A DNA stretch of 64,000 bases, taken from NCBI GenBank assembly GCA_035771175.1, contig CM069600.1:2633501-2697500 (forward strand), in the 5' to 3' direction. The translations under genes were made by a program, and so were the position numbers. Each line of letters opens with the position of its first letter. Within the stretch, counting starts at the first letter, position 1. This DNA is from Paratinospora sagittata (lineage: Eukaryota; Streptophyta; Magnoliopsida; Ranunculales; Menispermaceae). The notes under the pieces were generated by a model. The model did not search any database, was not told the origin of the DNA, and worked only from the letters and a program-made list of their open reading frames with translations. Of the stretch, positions 46,116-58,349 are shown piece by piece.

Positions 46116-46199
46116 ACTTTTAATTTTCCACGCTTTTATTAAATATTCAAGCGTTGGACGCACGTACTCTTGTCGTCTGCCAAAATAGCTTTGTGAAGT

Positions 46200-47386
46200 A
46201 TCCCCTGCTCCAAGTGTTCAACAATATTAGCCAACTCCACCTCCTCTTTTTTTTTACACAAGTTGAAGGGTATGGCACACTTTTCTTTATTTTATTTTTT
46301 CTATATATTTGTATTGTATATAGTAATCAAACATCTAATTTAGTTCAAATTTTTATTTATTTATTGACATATGGTGGTCATAAAATAAATATTAAAGACC
46401 CTGATAAAGCTAACAAGCGAGCATATTAGCGAAAAACATACTAGATTCAGACGTAAAACTAAGGGTAAAAGACCTATACTTTTATATTTGAGAGGAGTTG
46501 AACCTATTTAAACCATGAGACGAGTAATTCGTAACCACATACATAAGATTATAATAAATGTATGTATTTTTCTTTCGTTCACTCAATCACTGAATTAATG
46601 TTTGCTTTTATTTATTATATATGTTGAAGGAATAGTCAAAGAAAACATATATTTGCACATTCCTGGCTTATCTTTGATAGAATGTCTTGCCTACTACACA
46701 TGCATGCACTTTCCAACATCATTCTACTCATCTAACATATATAAAAATAGTTATTTATTTATATATTTTTTAAATAAATATATATGGTGCATACCCTGTT
46801 TGAAAAAATCCAGTTAATTTATTGGTTTTATCATTATCCACATCCATCTTCCACCATCAAAAAGATTCCATATGTTTTTTTTTTTTTCACAATTTATTAT
46901 TATTTTTTTAATCTCATGTATAGATATGTGTGTAACATCATAAAGGGTCCACATTATAATTAATATATATATATTTGATAATCAACAGATCAAGAAGGCC
47001 CTACAAACATATATATAGAAGGACAAGACATATATAATATTTCATTTTATTTTAATGCAACATGTATATGCATGTTCATATTGGTACGACTACATTAGAT
47101 AATTATCTTGATATTTATGCATTTGTGTAAGAAAGACAAGAAATTAAAAACATTTTAATATTTAGTTCTTTATTTTTATTTTTATTTTTTTCTAGAAATA
47201 ATCGAAACCATAGGACAAAACTGTTCCTTACTGTTTAGTAGTGATTAAAGAAACATCTTATTGTCTTCATGTCCGATTTGATTGAGCTGTTTAGACTTAA
47301 TACGTTGGCTGAGATTCCTATTTATAGTTATAATTATTGACTTTAGGGTTGATCTCATGCATGGTTTAGTAGTTTATTACACACAC

Positions 47387-47387
<1 letters not shown>
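46200..47387. other. Gene-free AT-rich intergenic DNA
   Basis: Nothing supportable except AT-rich sequence. No RNA gene, clear repeat or open frame with recognisable domains was seen. Confidence 0.5.
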
Positions 47388-47417
<30 letters not shown>

Positions 47418-47607
47418 ACCTCAGCCCCTTTATATATATACCCATATAAAAATGATTGATTATTAAGATCTCAGTTCCCTCGAGCCCACAAGGTGTAAAA
47501 AAAAAACACACACACACACACACGTATATATATATATATAGAGAGAGAGAGAGAAATATATATATAGAGAGAGAGAAAGAGAAAGAGAAAATGTAGAAAA
47601 AACATAC

Positions 47608-47638
<31 letters not shown>

Positions 47639-47790
47639 AATATATATAGAGAGAGAGTAAGAGAAAGAGAAAATGTAGAAAAATAGTTTATCTTAACATA
47701 ATTTTGACACCATTAAAATTATTATTGAAAAAAAAACCTACATCACTTAAATAATAAAAATAATAATAATAATAATAATAATAAATAACA
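47388..47790. repeat. Compound TA/GA microsatellite and (AAT)n
   Basis: TATATATA plus GAGAGAGA runs alternate. A unit of about 80-90 bp (TA-run, GAGAGAGA, AATATATATAGAGAGAGA, AAGAGAAAATGTAGAAAAA) is repeated in tandem at about 47521-47600 and 47607-47685. A CA run (47508-47523) and an (AAT)n run (47757-47785) flank it. Confidence 0.9.
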
Positions 47791-47834
47791 CCATAAGTAA
47801 AATATAACCTATGATATTTATTAATGGCAACTAA

Positions 47835-48399
47835 GGGGCCGTTTGGTACAAAGGATGGGATGGGATAGATTAAAAATAATTTTTATCCCCACATTTGGAA
47901 GGACACTCGGATAGAATTAAATAATCTCATTGTTCAATCCCGACCAAAATGTTGGGATTATTTTATCCGCACCTTTTTTTTTATCGATGTCGTCATCTTC
48001 TACTTGATTTCCTTCTTCTTCTACTACTTCAATTTTCTCTTCCTCTCCTTCTTTTTTTAAAAAAAAAGAAAAAATCTGATTTGCTGGTTTTTTTTTAAAT
48101 ATAATTTAAAAAAATATTTAATTAATTTTTATATTAATATCATGTATTGCACTAAACATATGATTACACTATTTTTAATCCTATCATATTTTTCTTCTTC
48201 TTCCTAATCTGGTTTTGCAAAGCGATTTCACAAAATCAAAAACTGGTTTTCAAACCAAATTTTTGTTTTTTCAATCTCAGACATACCACAAAACACATTA
48301 TTACTCTATTTTTAATTTCATCCTATCTCATTCCATCTAATCTAATTCAATTCCATAAAAAAATATTTTATTCTATCTTGCACACCAAACGCACCCTAC
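47835..48399. mobile_element. MITE, GTTTGGT-type, about 565 bp
   Basis: It begins GGGGCCGTTTGGTACAAAGG and ends CACACCAAACGCACCCTA, which are inverted copies with mismatches. Inner blocks (GGGATGGGATAGATTAAAAA against the reverse of TTTTTAATTTCATCCTATCTC) extend the inverted repeat. Non-coding. Confidence 0.7.
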
Positions 48400-50204
48400 G
48401 AATTTAAGTGCGATGCTCAAGAGATATTTGGAAGTTGCATCGTAATATTTTAGTTACTGTGGTTTGAGAAAATCTTTGGAGGGACATGTATGCATAAATA
48501 TTCGTAAGATTCAGTCCACATGTTTTAGAAAGGTCGATCGATCTATCATTCTTTGATGTTTGATCAGTCACTTTATAACGATCCATTTAATAAACAGTAC
48601 TAATCAAATTAGGGTTAAACGAGTGTTCTTTATTTATTTATTTATTAATTATTTTTATTTTGTATTTATTAACATGTATACTTGTGAGTCTTAAATGATC
48701 ATGAGATAACATCTATCATTCTGGCCTTACACTTATATGTGACTTGATTGAGAGAGAAATTGAACCCACAAAAATTTAATAGCCTTTGATTTCATTTTTT
48801 CTATACATTATGCAAGTCTTTTTTTTTTTTTTTTTTGGTTAAAACATATATAATTCTACTATTTTATTAAGCAAGATCTTACCCACAAATTTTTTTATAT
48901 CAATAAAAATAGATATCCTGATCATGCATCATATGCCTCAAATTTTTTAATTATTATTTCTATCTTACAATAATATACCATATTAAACATCAAAGCATTT
49001 TTATAATTAATTTTATATTAGAATTATAAAAAAAAAATTGAGTATTAGTGAAATGCATGATTGGTTGAATAGCTCGGGGCTCTCACCTTATCAGCGTTAG
49101 CCACTGAAACGTGTCTCTTGCTTAATTTCGCCGGAGACTTGGTGGATTAGTCGAGTCAAAAGGTTCATACTACTAAATTGACAAAGAAAAAATGTATTAC
49201 TGATGCATTTATTCTTTTATTTAATTAATTGGACATTAAATGTGGGAAGCTAAGAACAGCTATTAGAAAGGCCCTCCATATCTCAATGCTCCGAATCATT
49301 CATTTATAATTGAGAAAATCTTTAAATTAGCAAGTTTTGCTGTACCACTCGTATAGGCTCGGTTCCCAATACCACGTATTCAATCATGTACCACGTACGT
49401 GTTACGTACGTAAGCCTCAGCCATAACTGCAAAAAACGCGTGCGGGTTGGTAGTAAAAAACACTCTAGTACGCCCCATACAACAGAAACTTCATACGTTA
49501 CCGTACGTTACTACTAAGCACTTGACAAAGCAGCTGGATCTAGATGATGCAGCGACCATGCATGCATCTATGTATGGTTTATAGCATTTAATACTTTCAT
49601 CGATACATACATACATACATACTACATATATACATTCACATCATTTTTATGTAGAATTGTTGTTGTAACTTTACCGTGACAGCTAACGGCTGTTCGACTA
49701 AGTCTTTTGTTAAGGGTATTGTTCTAATACTGACTAAAGACGAATTGACCACAGTTTTTTCGGTTTAAAAACAAAATGTAATTTTTTATAATCTATTTTG
49801 AAATAAAAATAAATATAGTAAAAAGAAAAAAGCGAGTTAAATATTTTTGAAATAATAATGGAAATTAAAAAAAATTAAGCTTTCAAACATGGGCTTGAAA
49901 ATGGGCTAATGGGTAGTGGGCCTATCTTGTACAACCTTCTTTGTGAAAGCATGAAGCCTTTAGTACAAAATCGTTTAGGCCATCCTTAGGAGCAAAGGAA
50001 CAATTAATATGTAAATTAATTGAAAATCTAAATGACTTAAATAAGTCAGAAATGTCTGAATTTCCTTTGTTATAATTAATATTTGGAAATTATATATTCT
50101 AGAGATTTAAGAAGTTTTTTTTTTTTTCCTATTGTTTTTGCCAACAAAGAAGGAGTACATGAAGTACAATATTTGGTATTAATACTAAAAATATAATATT
50201 TGAA
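48400..50204. other. Gene-free intergenic DNA with an ACGT-rich patch
   Basis: Mostly AT-rich. Positions 49350-49510 are less AT-rich and hold several ACGT cores (ACCACGTACGTGTTACGTACG). A CATA microsatellite lies near 49594-49622. No gene was identified. Confidence 0.45.
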
Positions 50205-50452
50205 ATGCATCTGAATCCCTTCACTCGAAGTCGGGAGTTCGATTATCTCTCCTTACAAATAAGTAAGAGTTTTTTTATTTCTTAATAAAAAGTGAAAGTG
50301 GAATCATGATAGTTGGTTCGTATGATCTTCATTCGGGTCCTTTATGTTTTTCGCTATTGTACTCGCTTTCTTGACCCTAGTGAGGGGTCTCGATTTTTTC
50401 TGACCTTAGTGTCAACCTCCTCTAATTTTGTGTCAGCACTAAAAAAAAAAAT
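50205..50452 (+). mobile_element. SINE family B, copy 1
   Basis: Box-B-like GGGAGTTCGATTATCTC; body with CGCTTTCTTGACC and GAGGGGTCTCGA; end TGTCAGCACT then an A-run. A homologous copy lies inverted at 56020-56260. Confidence 0.75.
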
Positions 50453-50721
50453 AATAATAATTAAGCTTACCAAAAAGAGGGATATATATATATATATATG
50501 TGTGTGTGTGCTTATATTAGGAATTCTCTATTCTAATTGGTTAGGAAATTCTTTTTGTTCTTAAAGTATACATAATGAGGAAACCTAAAATAATTATCCA
50601 TTTACTTGGAAGAATAAATCTAAACTTGGACGTAATTTAATAAATCTCAAAAGAATAAAATATAAAAACAGATAATGTAAATTTCATTTAATGATATGTA
50701 TCTCAATAGGATGATGGGAAG

Positions 50722-50755
<34 letters not shown>

Positions 50756-51147
50756 ATCAAACCAATTCTAAATTAATTTAATTTAGATCATTCTGTGGCA
50801 CATAATCCATTTATACAGTTACCAATGTCCATATTTATTAGTTTAAAAGATTAATTTTTTGCTTGTCATAGCCACTTTTCTGAATTAGTGTTGATGATCA
50901 AAGGCACAAATGATCAAGAAGTTACTATTTGTTCCCTTTTATTGATGAAAGCAAGACTACCTTAACACAAGGATTTGACTTCAAATGGTGGCATTAATTA
51001 GTGACATTAATTAAGAGTGTTACGTATGATTACAAACAACTAATGATTTCTATAGTCTTACTGTCATTAATTAAGAGTGTTATGTATTATAGTCTTACTG
51101 TCATTAATTAAGAGGGTTATGTATGATTGCAAGTTGGTAATATATAT
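50453..51147. other. AT-rich intergenic DNA with short direct repeats
   Basis: TA microsatellites near 50481-50500 and 50727-50752. GTCATTAATTAAGAGTGTTA-like phrases occur three times at about 50995-51125. No gene. Confidence 0.6.
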
Positions 51148-52033
51148 TGGACCATCAGCTCAGCCTAGCTGAATCTGGCAAGTATCAATGACTGTGATGC
51201 TGAGTTGGCAAGGAAAGCTCAGCATCGGCCGTTGTCCACGAGTTCGACGAAGCAACGGACGTCAATCCAGCGGATTACAGAAGAAAATCGGATAATTTAC
51301 GACTGACAACTTGGAAAAGATGGGCTGTCAACGAAGGTTATCCACAACGAATCTTCGAGGTGGTTAAATTATACGACAACTTGGTCTTAGTCGAGCTTCC
51401 CATTGGAGAACCCGAGGTAAACATTTGGGATTTTCTAATCCCCGATAGCTCGGACCTCGACCACCTCGGTCACTTGTGGGGACAAGGCCGACCTCTAGAG
51501 TTGGCGCATTACAACACAACACAAAGAGGATCCCAGAATATTTGGGATGGAAACGAAAATTGTAGTTATCCCGACAAATCAGGAATAAATAGCAAACCAT
51601 GAATAAGGATGAGTTTCATTTCATCTAGGATAGAAAAACCTATAATCTCAGAGCAGATGAGCTCGACAACTCATCAAGCCTGCTAGTAACTAACTAGATA
51701 TCGAAAAGTGACATATGCTTATTGGGCAGCTAGCCACCCCAGCGATGAGACTTCTCCTATAAATAGCCTACTAATCTTCTTCCAAAGGTATGAAAAAAAC
51801 ACACATTCTAAAGTTTGTGCAAGATTTCACATTGAAGCAAGCACTGACTTAGGCATTGGAGGATCTTCGGCCGGTACCACACCGATGTTCCTCACGAGAG
51901 CCTTTCTCTTGTTTCTTTTAGTTTCAAATTTATACAACGAAATTTTGTTGAAGTCCGACGATTCACGGTTCCAGGTTAGCTCATCTCCTTCATATATCAA
52001 CAAATTCGGTGTTGGTCAAATTCTGCACCAACA
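51148..52033 (+). mobile_element. Probable solo LTR (Gypsy-type), about 886 bp
   Basis: A GC-richer block with a TATA box CCTATAAATAGCC near 51758, a downstream leader-like tract, and the end GGTCAAATTCTGCACCAACA. It begins TGGACCATCAGCTC. Flanks are TATAT/ATATA-like, so the target duplication is ambiguous in this TA-rich DNA. The layout (U3, TATA box, R/U5) is that of an LTR. Open frames in it are not genes. Confidence 0.65.
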
Positions 52034-54149
52034 ATATACATTTCACTTTTACTAAAAAATATTTAAATTAAGATTGTTGCCTTGAGGAAATTGTTACTTG
52101 ATTAAGTATATATCACAACTTTATATATAGTTTATATATGAATTTTCCATCCAATGGATTATAAGACTTTAATTAATTAACTTATTCATCTGTTAAACAA
52201 TATCATTGAAAATTACTAAATCTTTTTTTTTCTCATGTTGGTTCTTATGAAAATAATAGAGGAAAAATACACAGAAGAGGTAAAAAAATAACATACTCAA
52301 ATAGTCGCTTGTCGTGCCTGAGTCCCTTAGATTATCCTGAAGATATAATTATGATCAGACTACTCAAAAATGATCTAAGGGACCAGAGTTTTTATAGCAT
52401 GGTCCAAAAAATAATAATAATAATTAACTCAACAAGCAATATATATAGGCATGCTATACAATTCAAAAAAGAGCCCCACAATGCCAAGAAAAAGAAAAAA
52501 AAAACACCCTCTAAAAGCACAAGAGTTGCACGAGTGTTACTTTGCTTAGATGTGCAAAATTTATATTTTGGTCCTATTACTTTATGGACCACTACACCTA
52601 CATGCATCCCACAATATTTTTATGTATGTTTTCATTTCCAAGCAACACTACCCGGGGGGGACTAGAAAATTATAATGGGTCGGTTGGGATAAAGGTACAT
52701 TTAGCAATTAAAAGATTAATTAATTAATTAATTAATTAATTAATTAATAGAATATATATTGCTTGAGTGATTTGTGGGTGGACATGAGATAAACCTTAAT
52801 CATATGTTGATGAATCATCATGCTAAGGTTGTTGAGTATGGACAATAGAACCTTAATTTAAGGAAAGTGACTCTTAGTTCAATCAATGGTGATGCCTTTA
52901 ATTAATTTGTACAATTCTATTCTTGGTTGTTGTTTTTTTTTCTTTAATTACATATTTATTTAATGTGTTTATTGTATAAGTTTTGATTATTGAATGAGTT
53001 TGGTAATCTAATCAAACTACCATTACATCTCAACTTCGAGTTTTAAGTCAATTAGATACAGATTAAAAAATTATAAAGAAAAGAAATGACCATCACCATC
53101 ATGATCATACTATATATTTTATGCATTGAGTTTTAAATAATTAATACTTTATGCATGCATCTATTTTTTAATACAAATAAAAGAATAAGGAGGAGATAAA
53201 ATTAAATTAAATTAAATTAAATTAAAGTCTGATGATGGATATATAATCAAATAAAAAATGGCCCACCAACATAAAATTATATAGTAGCAAGTACCATAAG
53301 AAAGAACAAAGACATTTCTCTTATTAATTTTTTTTTTTTTAGGGAACACAGCCATGCCTTTAGGCACATCTACATTATACATATAATTTTATTATGTGGG
53401 AATAAAGTAGGTGGTCATGCATCTATATATAATACGCCTTAATTAATTTTATCCAAACCCATTTACAAATGAACCACCAAACCCTATTAATATATATATA
53501 TATATATATATTCCCATTATTATTGTATTATCCTAATGATTAAAGACTTAAGCAAAATGATTAAATAAACCATTCCTCTTGTCTTCATGTCGGATGAATT
53601 GCTTTATAAGTCTTCTACCTGCCTTTAGTAGGTATAAGACTCTTTTACATTATTTCTTTCATTTTTTTTTCTAATATATATATTAACAAATTAATTATTA
53701 ATTTGTATAAAAATAATATTTAAATAATGTATTAGACCTCTCTAATACATTATTAAAGAAGTGTTTTCAAGAATCAAATTCTGAAACTTTTATATAAATA
53801 GTAGCGAATCTAGACATTTGATGGTAGAGGGACGAAACGAAAATATATAACATAACATAATTATATTGGGGACTCCCGTCCACTTTCACCGAGTTAAATC
53901 GGTTTTACTTGCCATACCAAATTACGTCTAAAATAAAATGAAAAAATAAAAAATTGCTTTGGGTGATATTTTTTAGAGCCACGTAGTGGACAAGGAGGGA
54001 TGGCGTCGGATAACATAGTTTAACATGAGGAACAGACAATCTTTACGCACCCCCACAGCCCCACTCACTGTCCGACAAGATTACGTGCGTGCGATATTTT
54101 TTCACAATAAAAGCGCGGCAACTATAGCGATCTCAAAGAGCTACGTACC
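52034..54149. other. Gene-free AT-rich intergenic DNA
   Basis: Contains (TTAA)n at about 52715-52748, AATTA repeats near 53205-53226, and TA runs near 53490-53511. A somewhat GC-richer patch lies at 53970-54130 (CCCCCACAGCCCCACTC). No gene or RNA seen. Confidence 0.55.
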
Positions 54150-54415
54150 TACCGTTCTGTGTGCACCTCATCTGATCTGATCAGACGGTGTTCCAAGTCA
54201 AGTGGTTCATGTTGAGGAATGTGGGACGTTGGATCATTGCCAAGTGAAAAAGCGTCGGTCCGTCGGTGGCCTGTGTGTGAGGAAATAGGGGAGATATTGT
54301 ATTTTGTGAGGAAATCCGTGGTAGGGCACGTGTACTTTTGGATTTGTGGAGCCCATCCTACTTCCACCTGATGTTTACACGTGGTTACATCACTATCATC
54401 CCATTCACCACCCTT
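54150..54415 (-). promoter_or_regulatory. G-box noncoding module, copy 4 (upstream of second patatin gene)
   Basis: On the minus strand: ACCACGTGTAAACATCAGG, GATGGGCTCCAC, ACACGTGCCCTACCACGGAT, TTTCCTC, ATATCT, TTTCCTCACACACAGGCCAC, CACCGACGGACCGACGC, in the same order as copies 2 and 3. It lies about 2.2 kb upstream of the gene at 56598, in the same relative orientation as copy 1 to its gene. Confidence 0.5.
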
Positions 54416-54559
54416 CCATGCCTACATGCTACATGGTTCTTGCTTATGTATATATAAGAGTAGTGCTACATTAACATTTGTAGTCAGTTTAAGATTAATC
54501 TCTGAAGAAAAACTCATTAATAATATTCATGATAAACATAGATAAGCCCTAAAGGTAGG

Positions 54560-54710
54560 CTTAACCGTTTTAACGACTGCAACACTCAGCTAAAGACCAA
54601 AATTTAAGTCATATTGACGGGTTCTAGTTAGGTAGGCATTATTTATACGCCCTACTTGCGTACAGATCAATCCCTCTTTATACCCATTTTTTTAATTAAG
54701 AAAAAAAAAA
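54560..54710 (+). mobile_element. SINE family D, copy 1
   Basis: AAGACCAAAATTTAAGTCA (box-B-like), then a body with GTAGGCATT and CAGATCAATCCCTC, ending T-rich and followed by an A-run (54700-54715). A related copy lies at 54950-55070. Confidence 0.5.
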
Positions 54711-54949
54711 AAAACTGGTAGAAACATTGTTTTTAATAGACTTAAATTGCTCTATCTATTTTTCCAATTTTACCCTTTTTTTCATGTATAGTATTTTTAT
54801 ATTTCTTTCCCTTATTCTTACATTTCTATTAAAATAAAATAAAAAAAAGCTAAGTGTTAGCCATGAAGTTTTAATTAAAATTTAATAATAAATAGTATAA
54901 ATCACATATAATGCTTGATAGTAATAATTGTCTTCAAATGTGTTTAATG

Positions 54950-55070
54950 ACAGTAGTGCTCTGATAAAGACCAAAGTTCAAGTCACCCTAATGACCTTTA
55001 ATGAGATAGACATCCCACTTATTTTCTGCTTGATATAGAATTAACCCTTCTCCTTACCTAATTTTTTAAG
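54950..55070 (+). mobile_element. SINE family D, copy 2
   Basis: AAAGACCAAAGTTCAAGTCA, GAGATAGACATCCCACTT and TAGAATTAACCCTTCTC are the counterparts of the blocks in the copy at 54560. Confidence 0.5.
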
Positions 55071-55539
55071 TACCTCACATGTAATTATAATAACTTATAA
55101 ATATTAAAGGTAATCATAAAATTTAGTTTAATGTTTTTTTTTAAAGAAATTAAGAAGAGTGTTTGATAAAATTATTTTATACAGTACATATTTTTAATGA
55201 GAATGAGAGTAAAACAAAATAACACCATTTGAATTATAAGACCCAACTTTTGATAACTAAATTTTTCAGTTAGAATATGAAATATAAATTTCATCTAACT
55301 ATTTGGATGATGTGTCTCTATGGCGACAGTCAACTCTCGACACGTCAACAGTCAATTTCAATTCCAATTTTAATTTTTAATTTTAAATATTCTCAGTTTT
55401 AGAGTACATACCCTTTAAAAATAGTTTTCAAAAAATTAAAATATAAACCGAAAAAACTTGTTTGGTTTGTTTAGCTCCCTTTGGTTTGTAATTGGAACAC
55501 TGAAACAATTCAAAAAGTGAAAATTTGTACTAAAAATGG

Positions 55540-55680
55540 TTAAGGGTGAAGGTCTCGTGATCGTAACTCGTGTTTACTTTAGTCGCATCTATTTGAGAAG
55601 AGTTGTCCAATGCTTTTATAATGTTCGAACTCAGATTAGTCTTGCCCGATGGGTTCACATTAAATGGAAAACCAAAAAAA
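55540..55680 (+). mobile_element. SINE family C, copy 1
   Basis: GGTGAAGGTCTCGTGATCG then AACTCGTGTTTAC, with related copies at 60170-60270 (-) and 61205-61320 (+). It may be nested in a GTTTGGT-type element spanning roughly 55480-55805. Confidence 0.5.
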
Positions 55681-56019
55681 TATTAACATATTTTCTTTGT
55701 AAATTTTAAAAAAATATTTTTAGATTTTAACAAATCAAATTACAGTATTTAAAATTTTAAATACAAAAAATTATATTTGAATTATAACTCAAACGTAACC
55801 TTAGAATTTCACCCAAAAAAAAAAAGGCATTATGTGGGTCCCATTAAAAATAAATCATAAGTATTTCGTAGCGATCTAACAACCTTCGTTGCAACAAAGT
55901 ATGTTTCTAAAATATATTACTTTTTAAAAACTCAAAAAAATAACATTTATACGTTTTCTAAAAATAAATATTTTTCTCAATTTTATTCTTTCTAAAAATA
56001 GTATTTAAATCTTTTTTTT

Positions 56020-56260
56020 TAGTACTGATATAAGCTTAGATAATGTTGACACGGAACCCGAAGAAGTTGAGACCCCTCATTAAGGCCAAGAAAGTGAATA
56101 TAATGGCGATGAGCATAAAGACTATGCGAATCAATTATTATAGTCTCGCTCCCTTTTTTATTAGAAGAGGAAAAACTTTTACTTATCTGTAACGGAAGAT
56201 AATCGAACTCCCCACTTTAAGAGTTAGCCAAAGTTTACGCTATTTAAATCACGTTAAACT
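56020..56260 (-). mobile_element. SINE family B, copy 2
   Basis: On the minus strand: GGGGAGTTCGATTATCT, CACTTTCTTGGCC, GAGGGGTCTCAAC and an end near ATATCAGTACT. These match the copy at 50205-50452. Confidence 0.75.
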
Positions 56261-56295
56261 AAATAAGAATTGTTTAACCTTTTTTTTAAATTTTG

Positions 56296-56299
<4 letters not shown>

Positions 56300-56335
<36 letters not shown>
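56300..56335 (+). repeat. Poly-A run, 36 bases
   Basis: An uninterrupted A-run about 260 bp upstream of the second patatin start codon. It could be the tail of a decayed retroelement or a nucleosome-depleting promoter tract. Confidence 0.8.
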
Positions 56336-56337
<2 letters not shown>

Positions 56338-56430
56338 TATGCAATTACCTTAATTTTGTCGTTTCAATTCTCCGCGATTTAATCGTCTTTAACTCGCCGC
56401 TAAATTGCGCCGTCCCCTTCCCATTCCCAC

Positions 56431-56442
56431 TATATATATATA
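56431..56442 (+). promoter_or_regulatory. TATA box of second patatin gene
   Basis: TATATATATATA between two GC-richer segments, about 155 bp upstream of the ATG. Confidence 0.6.
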
Positions 56443-56597
56443 GCCCCTCATGCGCCATTTTCTCCTCATTCATTCACACACCTTGCTTCTTCTTCTTCTT
56501 TAACTTTCGAAAACCATCACAGAAAAAATTCAAAACAAAACAACATTTTTTTTTTTTTTCATTTTCCATCTCTAGTTTTCTTGATTTTTCGGCGATA

Positions 56598-58349
56598 ATG
56601 GCGGCAATGGCGGTGTCATCTCCGATGATCGACTCGAAGTTAGATGTCGACAAGCTCACGTACGAGATCTTCTCGATACTCGAAACGAAGTTCCTCTTCG
56701 GTAACTACGACGATTCTCCTAAGCTTTTCCTCTCATCAGCAAAATCTGGTACTATTACTTCTCCTGTTGATGAAACTCTCGCTTCGGACCTTAAATCCAA
56801 CAACAACAACAATAAGAATAACAAGAGAAAGAACAACAAGAGCAATGTCACTGGAAAAGTTAGGATTCTGTCTATTGACGGCGGTGGAAGCACCGACGGA
56901 ATCCTCGCCGGAAAGGCGCTGGCGCATCTGGAAGAGTGCTTGAGAATGAAATCTAGAAATCCTGACGCTCGGATCGCTGATTTTTTCGACGTCGCCGCCG
57001 GATCCGGCGTCGGAGGTGTTTTGGTGTCGTTGCTGTTTACTAGAGGCAAAGACGGCCGTCCGATGTTCAAAGCCGACGAGGCTTTGAAGTTTCTGGTGAA
57101 TAACCGCCGGAAACTGAATTCTGGCGCTTCTTCGAACGGGATTTTCCGGCGGATGTTCCGCGCGACGAAGTCGGAGAGGATTTTCAGGAAAGTTTTCGGA
57201 GAATCGACGACTCTGAAAGACACTTTGAAGCCGGTACTGATCCCTTGTTACGATCTCGCGACTCGCGCGCCGTTCTTGTTCTCTCGTGCTGATGCTTTGG
57301 AGACCGACGGATACGATTTCACGATGCGAGACGTCTGCATTGCGACTCTCGCGGATCCGACAGTGGTCGGAGCAGTTGAGATGAGGTCAGTTGACAAGAG
57401 AACTCGAATTGTGGCCGTCGACGGTGGAGTTGCTATGAACAATCCAACTGCCGCTGCTATCACGCATGTGCTGAACAACAAACAGGAGTTTCCGTTCTGC
57501 GACGGTGTCGAAGATCTTCTTGTGTTGTCGCTTGGGAACGGCGAGTCTGTTTCCGGTGGTCGGCGTGATCCGATGATGTCGACGGCCGGTTTCGTGAAGA
57601 TCGCCGGAGAAGGAGCTTCCGACATGGTAATTAATTAATTGCAAACAATCTATCTTAAAAAAGTTTAAAAAAAAAAAAAACAATACAATACAGAGTAGTA
57701 GTCGAGTAGTAATACTCTTGCATTCAATTTTCCAACTGTTTTTTTTATAGTCATAGCTTGCATAGGACTGTTTATGAAAAGGAAAATGATCTTACAAGAA
57801 ATTAAATTGTCGATAACCTGTTTGTTTGACAATTTTATTTGAAAAGTGTTTGTAGTATTTTTTTGATTTAAAAGACTACAATCATTCTCTTACACAGCTT
57901 CTTCAAATTGAGTAAGAAAAGTGAAAAATTAGGGACAAGATTGAGATTCAAAATGAGTTTTATTAACAACTTGGTGGTTTATTTTTTCAATGAATCAGGT
58001 TGATCAAGCAGTTTCAATGGCATTTGGCGAATTCATGCGAACCAACTACGTTCGAATCCAAGCTAATGGATTCAATATCACCAGGAACTCAAGTTGTTCA
58101 AGTAGTGATAATGGGAAAAATTTATTAGGTATTGCAGAGGAGATGTTGAAGCAGAAGAATGTGGAATCAGTACTGTTCCGAGGAAAGAAAATTGTTGAGA
58201 AAACAAATTCGGAAAAGTTAGAGTTGTTTGCAGGGGAACTAATTAAAGAACACGAGGAAAGAAAATCGAGTATTCTTCCTGTAGTCATGTTCAAGCAAGC
58301 TTCTCCTAGAACCTCTTCTGCCACTGTTTCTACAGTATCTTCTTATTAG
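56598..58349 (+). CDS. Patatin-like protein, pPLAIII (PLP6/7-like)
   Basis: Two exons, 56598-57626 and 57999-58349 (phase-0 intron 57627-57998), encode 459 residues. The protein starts MAAMAVSSPMIDSKLDVDKL, then has an Asn/Lys-rich low-complexity linker (about residues 68-83). The patatin domain opens with the oxyanion loop D94-G-G-G. It has G135-S-G137-V-G139 in place of the lipase G-X-S-X-G, as pPLAIII proteins do, and keeps the D275-G-G motif. The C-terminal exon begins VDQAVSMAFGEFM and ends in a Ser/Thr-rich tail. pPLAIII proteins are associated with phospholipid and galactolipid acyl hydrolysis and with cell-elongation phenotypes. It is paralogous to the gene at 28630 (same intron site, very similar core), but longer by the N-terminal linker and with more intact active-site motifs. 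The alternative in-frame Met at residue 4 cannot be excluded as the start. Confidence 0.93.

Noticed and set aside
51360..52055. 80- and 115-codon open frames
   Set aside because: They lie in an LTR and show no conserved domain.
56705..57625. Long minus-strand frames opposite the second patatin gene
   Set aside because: Antisense shadows of a GC-richer coding exon, with no recognisable protein.
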